Numbered from the stretch's first letter, positions 30,072 through 39,153 are shown. The stretch is DNA of 63,311 bases from Microbacterium sp. Leaf159 (GCF_001423615.1 NZ_LMOU01000001.1:1203570-1266880); one strand, 5' to 3'. Made by a program: numbers and translations. The notes: generated by a model not told the origin, from the sequence alone.

Positions 30072-31427
30072 ATGAAGCACCTTCCCTCCCCGGCCGCACG
30101 GCGCACCCTCGCCGTGCTCGCGGCCGGAACCGTGGCAGCGCTGGCGCTGGCCGGTTGCAGCACCGGCGACGCAGGCTCAGGCTCGGCCTCCGGCGACGGC
30201 TCGTTCGACTCCGTGGAGGCGGCTCTCGAGAAGGGCGGAGAGATCACGTACTGGTCGTGGACCCCTTCTGCCGAGGCCCAGGTCGAGGCTTTCGAGAAGG
30301 AGTATCCGAACGTCACGGTGAACGTGGTCAACGCGGGCACCAACAACGAGGAGTACACCAAGCTCCAGAACGCCATCAAGGCCGGATCCGGCGCCCCCGA
30401 CGTCGTGCAGGTCGAGTACTACGCGTTCCCGCAGTTCGCGCTGACCGACGCGTTCGTCGACCTCTCGCAGTACGGCTTCGCCGATTTCGAGGACGACTAC
30501 ACCGCCTCGACATGGAACTCCGTCACCGACGGTGACGCCATCTACGGCCTGCCGCAGGACTCCGGCCCCATGGCCCTGTTCTACAACAAGGCCGTGTTCG
30601 ACGCCGCAGGCGTCGCCGTGCCCACCACGTGGGATGAGTACTACGAGGCGGCGAAGGCGATCCACGCCGCGAACCCCGACGCGTACATCACCAACGACAC
30701 CGGTGACGCCGGCTTCGCGACCTCGATGATCTGGCAGGCCGGCGGCCAGCCGTTCGCGACCTCCGGCACCGACGTCACGATCGACCTGCAGGACGACGGC
30801 TCCAAGAAGTGGACCGAGAACTGGAACCGCCTCGTCGAGGAAGACCTGCTCGCCCCGTACGGCAGCTGGAGCGACGAGTGGTTCCGCGCCCTCGGCGACG
30901 GCAGCCTGGCGACCCTCGTGATCGGCGCCTGGATGCCCGGCAACCTGATCACCGGAGCCCCGGACGGCGCCGGTGACTGGCGCGTCGCGCCGATGCCGAC
31001 CTACGACGGCACGCCGGCGACCGCGGAGAACGGCGGCGGCGGCCAGGCCGTGACCACGCAGAGCAAGAACCCGGAGCTCGCAGCCGGCTTCCTGTGGTGG
31101 CTGAACAACTCCGAGGACAGCATTTCGACGTTCCTCGAGTCCGGCGGATTCCCGTCGACCACCGCGGAGCTCTCGAGCGAAGAGTTCCTCGCCGACGCCC
31201 CCGAGTACTTCGGCGGACAGAAGATCAACGAGGTCCTCGCGGCTGCGGCCGACGACGTGGTCGAGGGCTGGAACTACCTGCCCTACCAGGTCTACGGCAA
31301 CAGCATCTTCGGTGACACCGTGGGTCAGTCGTACCAGAACGGCACCGACCTGAACGAGGGCCTCGTGACCTGGCAGGACGCACTGGTCGAGTACGGCAAC
31401 TCGCAGGGCTTCGCCGTCAACAAGTAA
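30072..31427 (+). CDS. Sugar-binding lipoprotein of the ABC transporter
   Basis: Captures the sugar outside the cell for the two permeases. 451 residues. It has a lipoprotein signal (LALAGC, lipidated Cys at residue 29) and a Ser/Gly linker. The mature part shows SBP_bac_1 features: EITYWSWTPSAEAQVEAF, IKAGSGAPDVVQVEYYAF and YGLPQDSGPMALFYNK. ATG at 30072 has AAAGGA upstream. A strong hairpin follows it before the hydrolase gene, which would allow more binding protein than enzyme to be made. Confidence 0.93.
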   Translation: MKHLPSPAARRTLAVLAAGTVAALALAGCSTGDAGSGSASGDGSFDSVEAALEKGGEITYWSWTPSAEAQVEAFEKEYPNVTVNVVNAGTNNEEYTKLQNAIKAGSGAPDVVQVEYYAFPQFALTDAFVDLSQYGFADFEDDYTASTWNSVTDGDAIYGLPQDSGPMALFYNKAVFDAAGVAVPTTWDEYYEAAKAIHAANPDAYITNDTGDAGFATSMIWQAGGQPFATSGTDVTIDLQDDGSKKWTENWNRLVEEDLLAPYGSWSDEWFRALGDGSLATLVIGAWMPGNLITGAPDGAGDWRVAPMPTYDGTPATAENGGGGQAVTTQSKNPELAAGFLWWLNNSEDSISTFLESGGFPSTTAELSSEEFLADAPEYFGGQKINEVLAAAADDVVEGWNYLPYQVYGNSIFGDTVGQSYQNGTDLNEGLVTWQDALVEYGNSQGFAVNK

Positions 31428-31437
31428 TCGCACGTCC

Positions 31438-31469
31438 GGGCCGGACGGGGATTCCTCCCCGTCCGGCCC
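31438..31469 (+). terminator. Strong hairpin between the binding protein and GH35 genes
   Basis: A perfect 13-bp stem (GGGCCGGACGGGG with CCCCGTCCGGCCC) around a 6-base loop, with no U-tract. More likely a partial terminator or mRNA stabiliser than an operon end. Confidence 0.7.
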
Positions 31470-31491
31470 TCCCCATCGAAAGCACCTCATC

Positions 31492-33234
31492 GTGACCTCC
31501 TTCTCCATCGGCGAGACAGACTTCCTCCGCGCAGGGCGCCCCCACCAGGTGATCGCCGGAGCCCTCCACTACTTCCGCATCCACCCGGATCAGTGGCAGG
31601 ACCGCATCCGCAAGGCCCGCCTGATGGGGCTCAACACGATCGAGACCTACGTGGCCTGGAACGCGCACGAGCCGCGGCGCGGCGAGTGGGACGCCACAGG
31701 CTGGAACGACCTTGGCCGGTTCCTCGACCTCATCCAGGCCGAGGGCATGGATGCGATCGTCCGCCCCGGCCCGTACATCTGCGCCGAATGGCACAACGGC
31801 GGTCTCCCGACCTGGCTCACCGCCGGCGAGCGCGAGCTCCGCTCCTCCGAGCCCACCTACCTCGCCGATGTGAGCGAGTACCTGCGCCGCGTCTACGAGA
31901 TCGTCGCCCCGCGGCAGATCGACCGCGGCGGCTCGGTCGTGCTCGTGCAGATCGAGAACGAGTACGGCGCCTACGGCTCCGACAAGGCCTATCTCGAGGC
32001 GCTCGTCGCCCTCACCCGCGAGGCCGGCATCACGGTGCCCCTCACGACCGTCGATCAGCCGACCGACCAGATGCTCGCAGACGGCAGCCTGCCCGAGCTG
32101 CACAAGACCGGATCCTTCGGCTCGCGCAGCGCCGAGCGCCTCGCCACGCTGCGCACCCACCAGCCCACCGGCCCCCTGATGTGCTCGGAGTTCTGGGACG
32201 GCTGGTTCGACTGGTGGGGTGGCGTGCACCACACCACCGACGTGGATGCCGCAGCAGCCGACCTCGACGAGCTCCTCGCGGCCGGAGCCTCGGTCAACAT
32301 CTACATGTTCCACGGCGGCACCAACTTCGGTCTCACGAATGGTGCGAACCACAAGGGCCGCTACCTGCCGATCGTCACCTCGTACGACTACGACGCCCCT
32401 CTCGACGAGGCCGGAAACCCGACGGCGAAGTTCTTCGCGTTCCGCGACGTCATCGCCAAGTACGCGCCGGTACCCGACGAGCTCCCCGCAGCCGCGACGC
32501 CCGCGCCCGCGTTCTCCGTGCCGCTCACCCCTGCCGGCGCGTGGACGGATGCCGCAGCCGATGCGGCCAAGGCCGAGGCCCCGGCGACGTTCGATGAGCT
32601 CGAGCACCTGAGCGCTCTGGTCCGGTACGAGGTCGAACTCCCCGAGGGCCAGGGCGGCCTCCTCGTCACCGAGGAGGTGCGCGACCTCGCCTGGGTGAGC
32701 GTCGACGGCCAGGCCGTCGGAACCCTCTCGCGCACACGCCACGACCGCGCGCTGAGGATCCCTGACGGCCGCACGCTCAGCGTCCTCGTCGAAGAACAGG
32801 GGCGCGTGAACTACGACCACCGGCTCGGCGAGCAGAAGGGCGTCATCGGCACGCCCACCATCGACGGGACGCCGCTGATCGGGTGGCGTTCGACGCCTCT
32901 GAACGTCCAGGAGATCGCGGCAGAGATCGCCTCCCGCGTCGAGAACCCGTCGGGCGACGCGGGAAGCGCGCCGTCGGCATGGGTGGCCGATTTCGACCTC
33001 GACTCCCCCGCAGACCTCTTCCTCGACACCGCGTCGTGGAGCAAGGGGTACGCGTTCGTGAACGGGTTCTTCCTCGGTCGCTACTGGCGGAACGGCCCGC
33101 AGCGCACCCTCTTCGTGCCGTCGCCCGCGACCGTCCCCGGGTCGAACAGGCTCGTGGTGCTCGAGCTCGAGCACCTGATCGATCAGACCGCCGACTTCGT
33201 CTCGGCACTCGCTCTCGGCGACACAGAGGAATAG
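31492..33234 (+). CDS. Glycoside hydrolase family 35 beta-galactosidase
   Basis: Hydrolyses terminal beta-galactose. 580 residues, with no signal peptide, so it is cytoplasmic and acts on imported sugar. GH35 catalytic residues are present: acid/base Glu157 in VQIENEYG and nucleophile Glu233 in LMCSEFWDGWFD. The N-terminal barrel is followed from about residue 345 by beta-sandwich domains. The start is GTG at 31492. Position at the end of the ABC operon under LacI control points to uptake of a beta-galacto-oligosaccharide. Confidence 0.94.
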   Translation: MTSFSIGETDFLRAGRPHQVIAGALHYFRIHPDQWQDRIRKARLMGLNTIETYVAWNAHEPRRGEWDATGWNDLGRFLDLIQAEGMDAIVRPGPYICAEWHNGGLPTWLTAGERELRSSEPTYLADVSEYLRRVYEIVAPRQIDRGGSVVLVQIENEYGAYGSDKAYLEALVALTREAGITVPLTTVDQPTDQMLADGSLPELHKTGSFGSRSAERLATLRTHQPTGPLMCSEFWDGWFDWWGGVHHTTDVDAAAADLDELLAAGASVNIYMFHGGTNFGLTNGANHKGRYLPIVTSYDYDAPLDEAGNPTAKFFAFRDVIAKYAPVPDELPAAATPAPAFSVPLTPAGAWTDAAADAAKAEAPATFDELEHLSALVRYEVELPEGQGGLLVTEEVRDLAWVSVDGQAVGTLSRTRHDRALRIPDGRTLSVLVEEQGRVNYDHRLGEQKGVIGTPTIDGTPLIGWRSTPLNVQEIAAEIASRVENPSGDAGSAPSAWVADFDLDSPADLFLDTASWSKGYAFVNGFFLGRYWRNGPQRTLFVPSPATVPGSNRLVVLELEHLIDQTADFVSALALGDTEE

Positions 33235-33259
33235 CGCTCGAGGACGCGCATCCGCCCAG

Positions 33260-33265
33260 TACCGT
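33260..33265 (+). promoter_or_regulatory. -10 box that fixes the HNH gene start
   Basis: TACCGT is directly followed by an ATG at 33266, but six bases later comes GTG at 33272. The spacing used by the other leaderless genes favours the GTG. Confidence 0.55.
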
Positions 33266-33271
33266 ATGTCT

Positions 33272-33637
33272 GTGCCGCGCCGAAGGTTCTCCACCCCCAC
33301 GCCCGCTGCGCGCGCCCGCTATGCGAAGCGACGTCAGGGTCGTCTGGCGCGGGTGGACAACGACCTCACCGCCGAGCAGTGGACCACGCTGCAGGAGGCC
33401 TGGGGCGGATGCGCGTACTGCGGAGCGATCGAGGCCGCTCTCCAGCGCGACTGCGTCATGCCGATCTCCCGGGGTGGCCGCTACACCGTCGAGAACGTGG
33501 TGCCCGCGTGCGGGTCGTGCAACGCGAGCAAGCGCAACGACGAGGTCACCTCGTGGCTCCGCCGCAAGCGACTCGACGAGCGCGCCTTCCTCGGCCGATA
33601 CGCCGAGATCCTCGTCGCGCTGCGCCCGGAGGAGTGA
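33272..33637 (+). CDS. HNH endonuclease domain protein
   Basis: 121 residues. A compact HNH domain with two zinc pairs: CAYCGA (near residue 48) and ACGSCNASK (near residue 84), and the catalytic core VMPISRGGRYTVENVVP between them; the usual first His of the HNH motif is not evident there. The Arg-rich N-terminus (VPRRRFSTPTPAARARYAKRR) suits nucleic-acid binding. It stands alone between the GH35 operon and a phosphodiesterase gene. Biological role unknown. Confidence 0.85.
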   Translation: MPRRRFSTPTPAARARYAKRRQGRLARVDNDLTAEQWTTLQEAWGGCAYCGAIEAALQRDCVMPISRGGRYTVENVVPACGSCNASKRNDEVTSWLRRKRLDERAFLGRYAEILVALRPEE

Positions 33638-33661
33638 CGCGGGATCGATGCTCCGCGCGGT

Positions 33662-34159
33662 TCAGGCGAGCGGCACCAGCGTGGCGTCGATCCGTCGGGC
33701 GTCGATCACGACAGACATCACCGTGCACACCGGCTGTCTGCGGCGGTCGGTCGGCGAACCCGGGTTGAGCAGGCGCATCCCGGAGGGAGCGACGGTGTCC
33801 CACGGGATGTGTGAGTGCCCGAACACGAGCAGGTCGGTGCCCGGGAAAGCCGCATCCATCCTCTCCTCACGTCGCTGCTTCGGACCCGTCTCGTGCACCA
33901 CCGCCACGTCGACCTCTTCGACCGTGAAGCGAGCGATCTCCGGCAGCCGCTCACGCAGCGCCGGGCCGTCGTTGTTCCCGAAGACGCCCACGAGCACCTG
34001 CGAGCGGGACTCGAGCAGATCCAGCGTCGCGACATCGATCCAGTCCCCCGCATGCACGACGATGTCCGCCTCGTCGACTGCCCGGAGCACCGAGTCGGGC
34101 AGGCGGCGGGCGCGTGCAGGCACGTGGGTGTCGGCGATCAGCAGCAGTCTCGTCGTCAC
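33662..34159 (-). CDS. YfcE/MJ0936-type metallophosphodiesterase
   Basis: 165 residues. A calcineurin-like phosphoesterase with all metal motifs: LLIADTHVP, VVHAGDWID, GVFGNNDG, and LLVFGHSHIP. Small proteins of this family hydrolyse phosphodiesters in vitro. GTG at 34159 is preferred because GGGAAG precedes it; two ATGs further up (34183, 34189) are in frame. A TAGAGT -10 box lies at 34199-34204. The gene is convergent with the HNH gene. Confidence 0.87.
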   Translation of the reverse strand: MTTRLLLIADTHVPARARRLPDSVLRAVDEADIVVHAGDWIDVATLDLLESRSQVLVGVFGNNDGPALRERLPEIARFTVEEVDVAVVHETGPKQRREERMDAAFPGTDLLVFGHSHIPWDTVAPSGMRLLNPGSPTDRRRQPVCTVMSVVIDARRIDATLVPLA

Positions 34160-34269
34160 GATCTTCCCGTCTCCCGTGGGCATCGGCATCCGTGTTCGAC
34201 TCTACGCACGCGCTGCGACGGGATGTCACACGTACACAGCAAACGCTCAGGAAGGCGTAGGATCTCTCG

Positions 34270-34291
34270 GTGCCTTGGTATACCGGGGCAC
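34270..34291. promoter_or_regulatory. 22-bp palindromic operator upstream of the MHS transporter
   Basis: GTGCC-TT-GGTATACC-GG-GGCAC, symmetric except for the TT/GG positions. The GGTATACC core resembles GntR/FadR-type operators (TGGTATACCA) and also offers a TATACC -10 box for the transporter, 19 bases before its ATG. No GntR gene is in the window. Confidence 0.55.
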
Positions 34292-34309
34292 TCGGAATGA
34301 AGGAGCAGT

Positions 34310-35770
34310 ATGAGTACGACCACAGCGCCCGCGAACCCGCGCTCGCGCGTCATCACGGCGAGCCTCGTCGGCACCACGATCGAGTTCTACGACTTCTACG
34401 CGTACGCGACCGCCGCAGTGCTCGTGTTCCCGGTGCTGTTCTTCCCCACGGGCAACGACACCACCTCGCTGCTGTCGTCGTTCGCGGTGTTCGGCGCCGC
34501 GATGGTCGCCCGTCCGATCGGCGCGGTCATCTTCGGCCACTTCGGCGACAAGTTCGGGCGCAAGGCCACCCTCGTCGCCTCGCTGCTCACGATGGGAATC
34601 GCGACCTTCATCATCGGCCTGCTCCCCACGTTCCAGCAGATCGGCTGGTGGGCCGCGTTGCTGCTGCTGATCATGCGTCTGGCGCAGGGCTTCGCGCTCG
34701 GTGGCGAGTGGTCGGGTGCGGCACTCGTCGCCACCGAGAACGCTCCGGCCGGCAAGCGCGCCTGGTACGGCACGTTCCCCCAGCTCGGAGCACCGCTCGG
34801 CTTCATCATCGCCAACTTCCTGTTCCTCGGGATCAACTGGCTGCTGCCGCATGCCGAGAACCCTGCGCTCAAGTCCGAGGCGTTCCTGTCGTGGGGCTGG
34901 CGCATCCCGTTCCTGTTCTCCGCCGTGATGGTCATCATCGGCCTGTGGGTGCGCCTGAAGCTCGTCGAGTCCGACACGTTCAAGAAGGCCGAGAAGAAGG
35001 GCGCGATCCGCAAGCTGCCGCTGGCGACCGTCTTCCGTCATCACTGGAAGCAGTTGATCCTCGGCACGTTCATCATGCTGGCGACGTACGTCCTCTTCTA
35101 CCTGATGACGAACTTCACCCTCGCGTACGGCACGAAGCCCGCCACGCTCGAGACCGCATCCGCCGCTGCGCAGGCCGCGGCAGAGGCGACGGGCAAGGAC
35201 TTCGACGCCTCCGCGTTCGCGGCGCAGTTCTATCCGGGTCTCGGATTCGGCTACACCGACTTCGTGCTCATGCAGATCGTGGGCGTGGTGTTCTTCGGGA
35301 TCTTCACCCTGCTCTCCGGGCCGATCGCGGACGCGATCGGACGCCGCAAGCTGCTGCTGTGGGTCACGGGGCTCATCATCGTGTTCGGCTTCACGTTCAA
35401 CGCCTTCCTGCTCCCGGCGATGGACCCGAAGTTCACCGGTGCTCTGGCACAGGCCTTCCTCGTGTTCGGCTTCATGCTCATGGGTGCGACGTTCGGCCCC
35501 ATGGGCGCGCTGCTTCCGGAGCTCTTCCCGACGAACGTCCGCTACACGGGATCCGCGATCTCGTACAACGTGTCGTCGATCCTCGGTGCGGCCGTGGCTC
35601 CGCTCATCGCCCTCTGGCTCTGGGAACTCGGCGACGGCGCTCCCTGGCTCGTCGGTCTGTACCTGTCGGCGATGGGCGTGCTGACCTTCATCGCGCTGCT
35701 GCTGTCGAAGGAGACCAAGGACAACGACTACGACGCCGATCTGGGTGTCGCGGCGGCCGTCGAACTCTGA
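34310..35770 (+). CDS. MFS transporter, metabolite:H+ symporter (MHS) family
   Basis: Imports a small carboxylate or similar solute with protons. 486 residues. It starts with the MHS signature SLVGTTIEFYDFYAYATAA and has FGHFGDKFGRKATLV (motif A) and ELFPTNVRYTGSAISYN. Residues about 275-310 are an Ala-rich non-membrane loop (ASAAAQAAAEATGKDFDAS) longer than in many relatives. GAAGGAG precedes the ATG. The palindrome just upstream suggests substrate-responsive control. A perfect 18-bp terminator follows. Substrate not known. Confidence 0.9.
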   Translation: MSTTTAPANPRSRVITASLVGTTIEFYDFYAYATAAVLVFPVLFFPTGNDTTSLLSSFAVFGAAMVARPIGAVIFGHFGDKFGRKATLVASLLTMGIATFIIGLLPTFQQIGWWAALLLLIMRLAQGFALGGEWSGAALVATENAPAGKRAWYGTFPQLGAPLGFIIANFLFLGINWLLPHAENPALKSEAFLSWGWRIPFLFSAVMVIIGLWVRLKLVESDTFKKAEKKGAIRKLPLATVFRHHWKQLILGTFIMLATYVLFYLMTNFTLAYGTKPATLETASAAAQAAAEATGKDFDASAFAAQFYPGLGFGYTDFVLMQIVGVVFFGIFTLLSGPIADAIGRRKLLLWVTGLIIVFGFTFNAFLLPAMDPKFTGALAQAFLVFGFMLMGATFGPMGALLPELFPTNVRYTGSAISYNVSSILGAAVAPLIALWLWELGDGAPWLVGLYLSAMGVLTFIALLLSKETKDNDYDADLGVAAAVEL

Positions 35771-35784
35771 CCTCTCACCTCACG

Positions 35785-35823
35785 CGAAAGGGCGGCACCT
35801 CCACGGGAGGTGCCGCCCTTTCG
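35785..35823. terminator. Bidirectional terminator between the MHS transporter and LD-carboxypeptidase genes
   Basis: An 18-bp perfect stem, CGAAAGGGCGGCACCTCC against its complement, with a 3-base loop (ACG). The A-run on one side and T-run on the other suit termination in both directions. Confidence 0.85.
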
Positions 35824-35861
35824 GGTTCTCGGGGTGATCCGTCGGCTCGGGACGGTCGGGC

Positions 35862-36893
35862 TCAGTACGAGGCCGTGACCGTGCGCGCGGCTCCGTCGAG
35901 AGCCATGTTCCCGCCGTACGGCAGGATCCACTGGGGGCGCGTATGCCCGAACGGCACACCGACGCAGACCACGGCATCCGGGTTGTAGCGGGAGACCGCC
36001 TCGATCACGACGTCTCGCTGCACCGCGCGAAGGGCATCGGCCTCGTCGCGTGACGGCAGGAACTCGAAGTCGCTCACGGGCGGACGCGCGACGACGACCC
36101 CCGCGACGGCGGCGAGGATCCCGCGCTCGCCCAGTCCGCGCATCCACCGACCCACCCAGCTCGCGGGCGGGCGCTCCTCGCTCGTCTCCAGCAGCAGGAT
36201 GCCGCCACGCAGGTCGTAGGCGGTCGGCAGCCGGTCGGCGAGCGCGAGCCCGTCGATGGACTCGAGACATCCGCCCCACGTGCGTCCCTCGACGCGCGAT
36301 GCGGGGCCCGACCAGGTCCACTCCTCCGTCGCGATCCGGTCGCCGTACTCCGAGAGTGCGAGGGGATCTTGCCAGCGCCTTCCGTTGTCCTCCGACTCGC
36401 CGGGTTCCGTGATCTCGACCGTGCCGCCGTCGAGCAGCGCCGCGCGCAGCGACCGCAGGTGCACGTCGTCGACTGCGGGGCCGGGTCCGAGATGCACCGC
36501 GGTGGATCCGCCGTGGTAGCTGCGGATGCCCAGCCCCCAGAGCCAGTTCAGGATGTTGGTGTTGTCGCTATAGCCGAGGAAGGGTTTGGGGTCGGCCTGT
36601 GCGAGCGCGGCGTCGAGGTGCGGCACCACCAGGATCTGGTCGTCGCCGCCGATCGTCGCGAGGATCGCTCGGATGCCGGGGTCGGCGAACGCGGCGTTCA
36701 CATCGGCCGCGCGGGCCTCCGGGCTCGCGTCGAGCTGACGCGTCGTCGCGTACTCGACGGGCACGAGCCCTGTGAGGTCCTGAAGCCGGCGCATCGCCTG
36801 CTCGTGGAGCTCCGGCGCGACGGCGGGCGCGGCGAACGCGGGTGAGAGGACGGCGATCCGGTCGCCGGGGACGGGTTTCGGTGCAGCCAGCAT
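35862..36893 (-). CDS. Peptidase S66 (LD-carboxypeptidase / MccF family)
   Basis: 343 residues. The nucleophile elbow FLGYSDNTN places the catalytic Ser at about residue 109; GGILLLETSEE supplies the Glu and VGVPFGHTRPQ the His. Family members either trim the terminal D-Ala from peptidoglycan tetrapeptides or cleave microcin C and similar toxins (MccF branch). The DNTN after the Ser and the context do not decide between them. It is leaderless: GAGACT lies six bases before the ATG at 36893. Confidence 0.85.
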   Translation of the reverse strand: MLAAPKPVPGDRIAVLSPAFAAPAVAPELHEQAMRRLQDLTGLVPVEYATTRQLDASPEARAADVNAAFADPGIRAILATIGGDDQILVVPHLDAALAQADPKPFLGYSDNTNILNWLWGLGIRSYHGGSTAVHLGPGPAVDDVHLRSLRAALLDGGTVEITEPGESEDNGRRWQDPLALSEYGDRIATEEWTWSGPASRVEGRTWGGCLESIDGLALADRLPTAYDLRGGILLLETSEERPPASWVGRWMRGLGERGILAAVAGVVVARPPVSDFEFLPSRDEADALRAVQRDVVIEAVSRYNPDAVVCVGVPFGHTRPQWILPYGGNMALDGAARTVTASY

Positions 36894-36899
36894 TCGCCC

Positions 36900-36905
36900 A
36901 GTCTC
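36900..36905 (-). promoter_or_regulatory. -10 box for the leaderless S66 peptidase gene
   Basis: GAGACT, six bases before the ATG at 36893. Confidence 0.45.
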
Positions 36906-36928
36906 GCACCGCGAACGCTGCGGCGCTC

Positions 36929-36944
36929 GTCAACATCAATTGAC
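36929..36944. promoter_or_regulatory. GTCAA-N6-TTGAC operator, copy 1
   Basis: GTCAACATCAATTGAC. It contains the TTGACA -35 box (36940-36945) of the small HTH gene. Confidence 0.6.
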
Positions 36945-36956
36945 AAACCGCTGCGA

Positions 36957-36972
36957 GTCAACAAGGATTGAC
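36957..36972. promoter_or_regulatory. GTCAA-N6-TTGAC operator, copy 2
   Basis: GTCAACAAGGATTGAC, 28 bases from copy 1. It contains AAGGAT (36963-36968), which lies 17 bases after the TTGACA and would be the -10 box. Confidence 0.6.
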
Positions 36973-36985
36973 GCCGGAGGTCATC

Positions 36986-37192
36986 ATGACGATCGAGACA
37001 GCACTGGCGCAGGACGACGGCGGCGAGCCGCTCTCCGAGCTCCACCGCCTCGCGGCGCTGCGTACCGAGCTCGCCCGCTCCGAGGAGACCCAAGTGCGCC
37101 GCGCGCGCAACCTCGGCTACTCGTGGCAGGCGATCGCGAGCGCACTCGGCGTGACCAAGCAGGCGGTGCACCGCCGGTTCGGCAAGCGCTGA
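36986..37192 (+). CDS. Small helix-turn-helix DNA-binding protein
   Basis: 68 residues. The N-terminal half is a helix ([20 protein letters not shown]), the C-terminal half a helix-turn-helix of the AsnC/sigma-70 region 4 type: [21 protein letters not shown]. It has no effector domain. The start is ATG at 36986 with a well-placed GGAGG; an upstream ATG at 36968 lies inside the operator and is rejected. The promoter is built into two copies of GTCAA-N6-TTGAC, so it probably represses itself. It may also affect the divergent peptidase gene. Confidence 0.82.
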   Translation: MTIETALAQDDGGEPLSELHRLAALRTELARSEETQVRRARNLGYSWQAIASALGVTKQAVHRRFGKR

Positions 37193-37269
37193 GGCGCATA
37201 CAGCCCATCCACAGAATTCGGCCCTGCACGAAGTACGGTCGAACTACCCCTTTCAGAACGAGGTTCCGC

Positions 37270-39153
37270 ATGTCCAGCACGGCGACGTCACGCCGACGCG
37301 GACGCGGCGCGCCGCAGGATGGTCCGCGCGCCACTTTCCGCCAGCTCCTCCCCTTCCTCTTCGAGCACAAGCGCACGCTGGTCGTCGTCGCCGTGCTCAG
37401 CGTGTTCGGCGCTGCCACGTCGCTCGCGCAGCCGCTGCTCGTCGGGCAGGTGATCGAGGCCGTGCAGTCCGATCAGGGCCTCGGCATCCTCGTGTGGGTG
37501 CTCGTCGGGCTCGTGGTGGTCTCATCGATCATCTCGGGCTACCAGCACTACCTGCTGCAGCGCACCGGCACCGCCGTCGTGTACTCGAGCAGGCGCAAGC
37601 TCATCTCGCGCATCCTGCACCTGCCGATCAGCGAGTTCGACGCGCGTCGCACCGGCGACCTCGTCTCGCGGGTCGGCACCGACACCACACTGCTGTACGC
37701 CGTGCTCACCCAGGGGCTCGCGGATGCCGTCGGCAGCGCGATCCTGTTCCTCGGCGCGCTGATCGCGATGCTCGTGATCGACCCCGTGCTGCTCCTACTG
37801 ATCGTCGTCGTGATCGGCATCTCGGTCGTGGTGGTGACCGCGCTCAGCGGCCGCATCCGCACCGCGTCAACCGCGCAGCAGGAGAAGGTCGGAGAACTCG
37901 CCTCCGGAGTCGAGCGGGCCGTGGGCTCGATTCGCACCGTGCGCGCGTCCGGCGCCACCGAGCGCGAGACCGAGTCCGTGTCGACGCTCGCCTCCGAGGC
38001 GTACGGCATCGGCGTGCGGATCGCGAAGATCTCGTCACTCGTCGTGCCGATCGCCGGAGTCGCCCTGCAGGTGTCGCTGCTCGTCGTCCTCGGTGTCGGA
38101 GGATTCCGCGTCGCCGCCGGCACGATCACGATCGCCTCGCTCATCACGTTCATCATGTTCCTGTTCATGCTCGTGATGCCGCTCGCCACCACCTTCGGAG
38201 CGATCACCTCGGTGAATCAGGCTCTCGGGGCGCTCGGCCGCATCCAGGAGGTGCTGAACCTGCCGACCGAGACACAGCACGACGCCGAGACCGCCGCCTC
38301 GTTCTCACGCGATGCTCCCGATTCCGGCGCGCCGGCGATCGAGTTCCGCGATGTGCGCTTCCGGTATCCGGAGAATGTGGTCGCCGCCCGACAGGCCGCT
38401 GCCAAGGAGGCGCAGACGCTGCTCGCCGATGCGCACCTCGAGTCCGCTGACGAGGCGACGGCCGCACCCGAGCGCGAGGTGCTGCGCGGAGTGTCGTTCG
38501 CGGTGCCGCGAGGGGCGCGCGTGGCGCTCGTCGGCCCCAGCGGTGCCGGGAAGAGCACGATCCTGTCGCTCGTCGAGCGGTTCTACGACCCCACCGGCGG
38601 CTCGATCCGCCTCTACGGGCACGACGCTCGCACCTACCCCCGTGACGAGCTGCGCGCGCAGTTCGGCTATGTCGAACAGGACGCTCCGACGCTCGCCGGA
38701 ACCCTCGCCGACAACCTTCGGCTCGCCTCCCCCGACGCGTCGGACGCCGAGTGCGAACAGGTGCTGCGTGCCGTGAACCTGGGCGACGTGCTCGAGCGCG
38801 ATCCGCTCGGTCTCGAGGCACCGGTCGGCGAAGACGGCGTCATGCTCTCGGGTGGCGAGCGCCAGCGCCTCGCGATCGCGCGCGCGTTGCTGACCGACGC
38901 GCCGATCCTGCTGCTGGACGAGTCCACCTCGTCGCTCGACGGGGTCAACGAGCAGCGCATGCGCGAGGCGATCGATGCGGTCTCGACCGACCGCACGCTG
39001 ATCGTGATCGCGCACCGACTGTCGACCGTCGTCGACAGCGACCTCATCGTCGTATTGCAGGACGGCGTCGTCGTCGGCCAGGGCACGCACGCCGAGCTCG
39101 TGGAGTCGACGCCGCTGTACCGCGACCTCGCGCGCCACCAGCTGCTCGCCTGA
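37270..39153 (+). CDS. ABC exporter, fused membrane and ATPase domains
   Basis: A half-size exporter of 627 residues that would act as a dimer. Six membrane helices (residues 35-320) are followed by a nucleotide-binding domain with A-loop Tyr366 (FRYPEN), Walker A GPSGAGKST (422-430), signature LSGGERQRLAIARALL and ILLLDESTSSLD. About 34 residues (369-402, Ala/Glu-rich helix) are inserted between the A-loop and the rest of the ATPase domain, which is unusual. ATG at 37270 follows AACGAGG. Lipid or drug export is typical of the family, but the substrate is unknown. Confidence 0.92.
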   Translation: MSSTATSRRRGRGAPQDGPRATFRQLLPFLFEHKRTLVVVAVLSVFGAATSLAQPLLVGQVIEAVQSDQGLGILVWVLVGLVVVSSIISGYQHYLLQRTGTAVVYSSRRKLISRILHLPISEFDARRTGDLVSRVGTDTTLLYAVLTQGLADAVGSAILFLGALIAMLVIDPVLLLLIVVVIGISVVVVTALSGRIRTASTAQQEKVGELASGVERAVGSIRTVRASGATERETESVSTLASEAYGIGVRIAKISSLVVPIAGVALQVSLLVVLGVGGFRVAAGTITIASLITFIMFLFMLVMPLATTFGAITSVNQALGALGRIQEVLNLPTETQHDAETAASFSRDAPDSGAPAIEFRDVRFRYPENVVAARQAAAKEAQTLLADAHLESADEATAAPEREVLRGVSFAVPRGARVALVGPSGAGKSTILSLVERFYDPTGGSIRLYGHDARTYPRDELRAQFGYVEQDAPTLAGTLADNLRLASPDASDAECEQVLRAVNLGDVLERDPLGLEAPVGEDGVMLSGGERQRLAIARALLTDAPILLLDESTSSLDGVNEQRMREAIDAVSTDRTLIVIAHRLSTVVDSDLIVVLQDGVVVGQGTHAELVESTPLYRDLARHQLLA

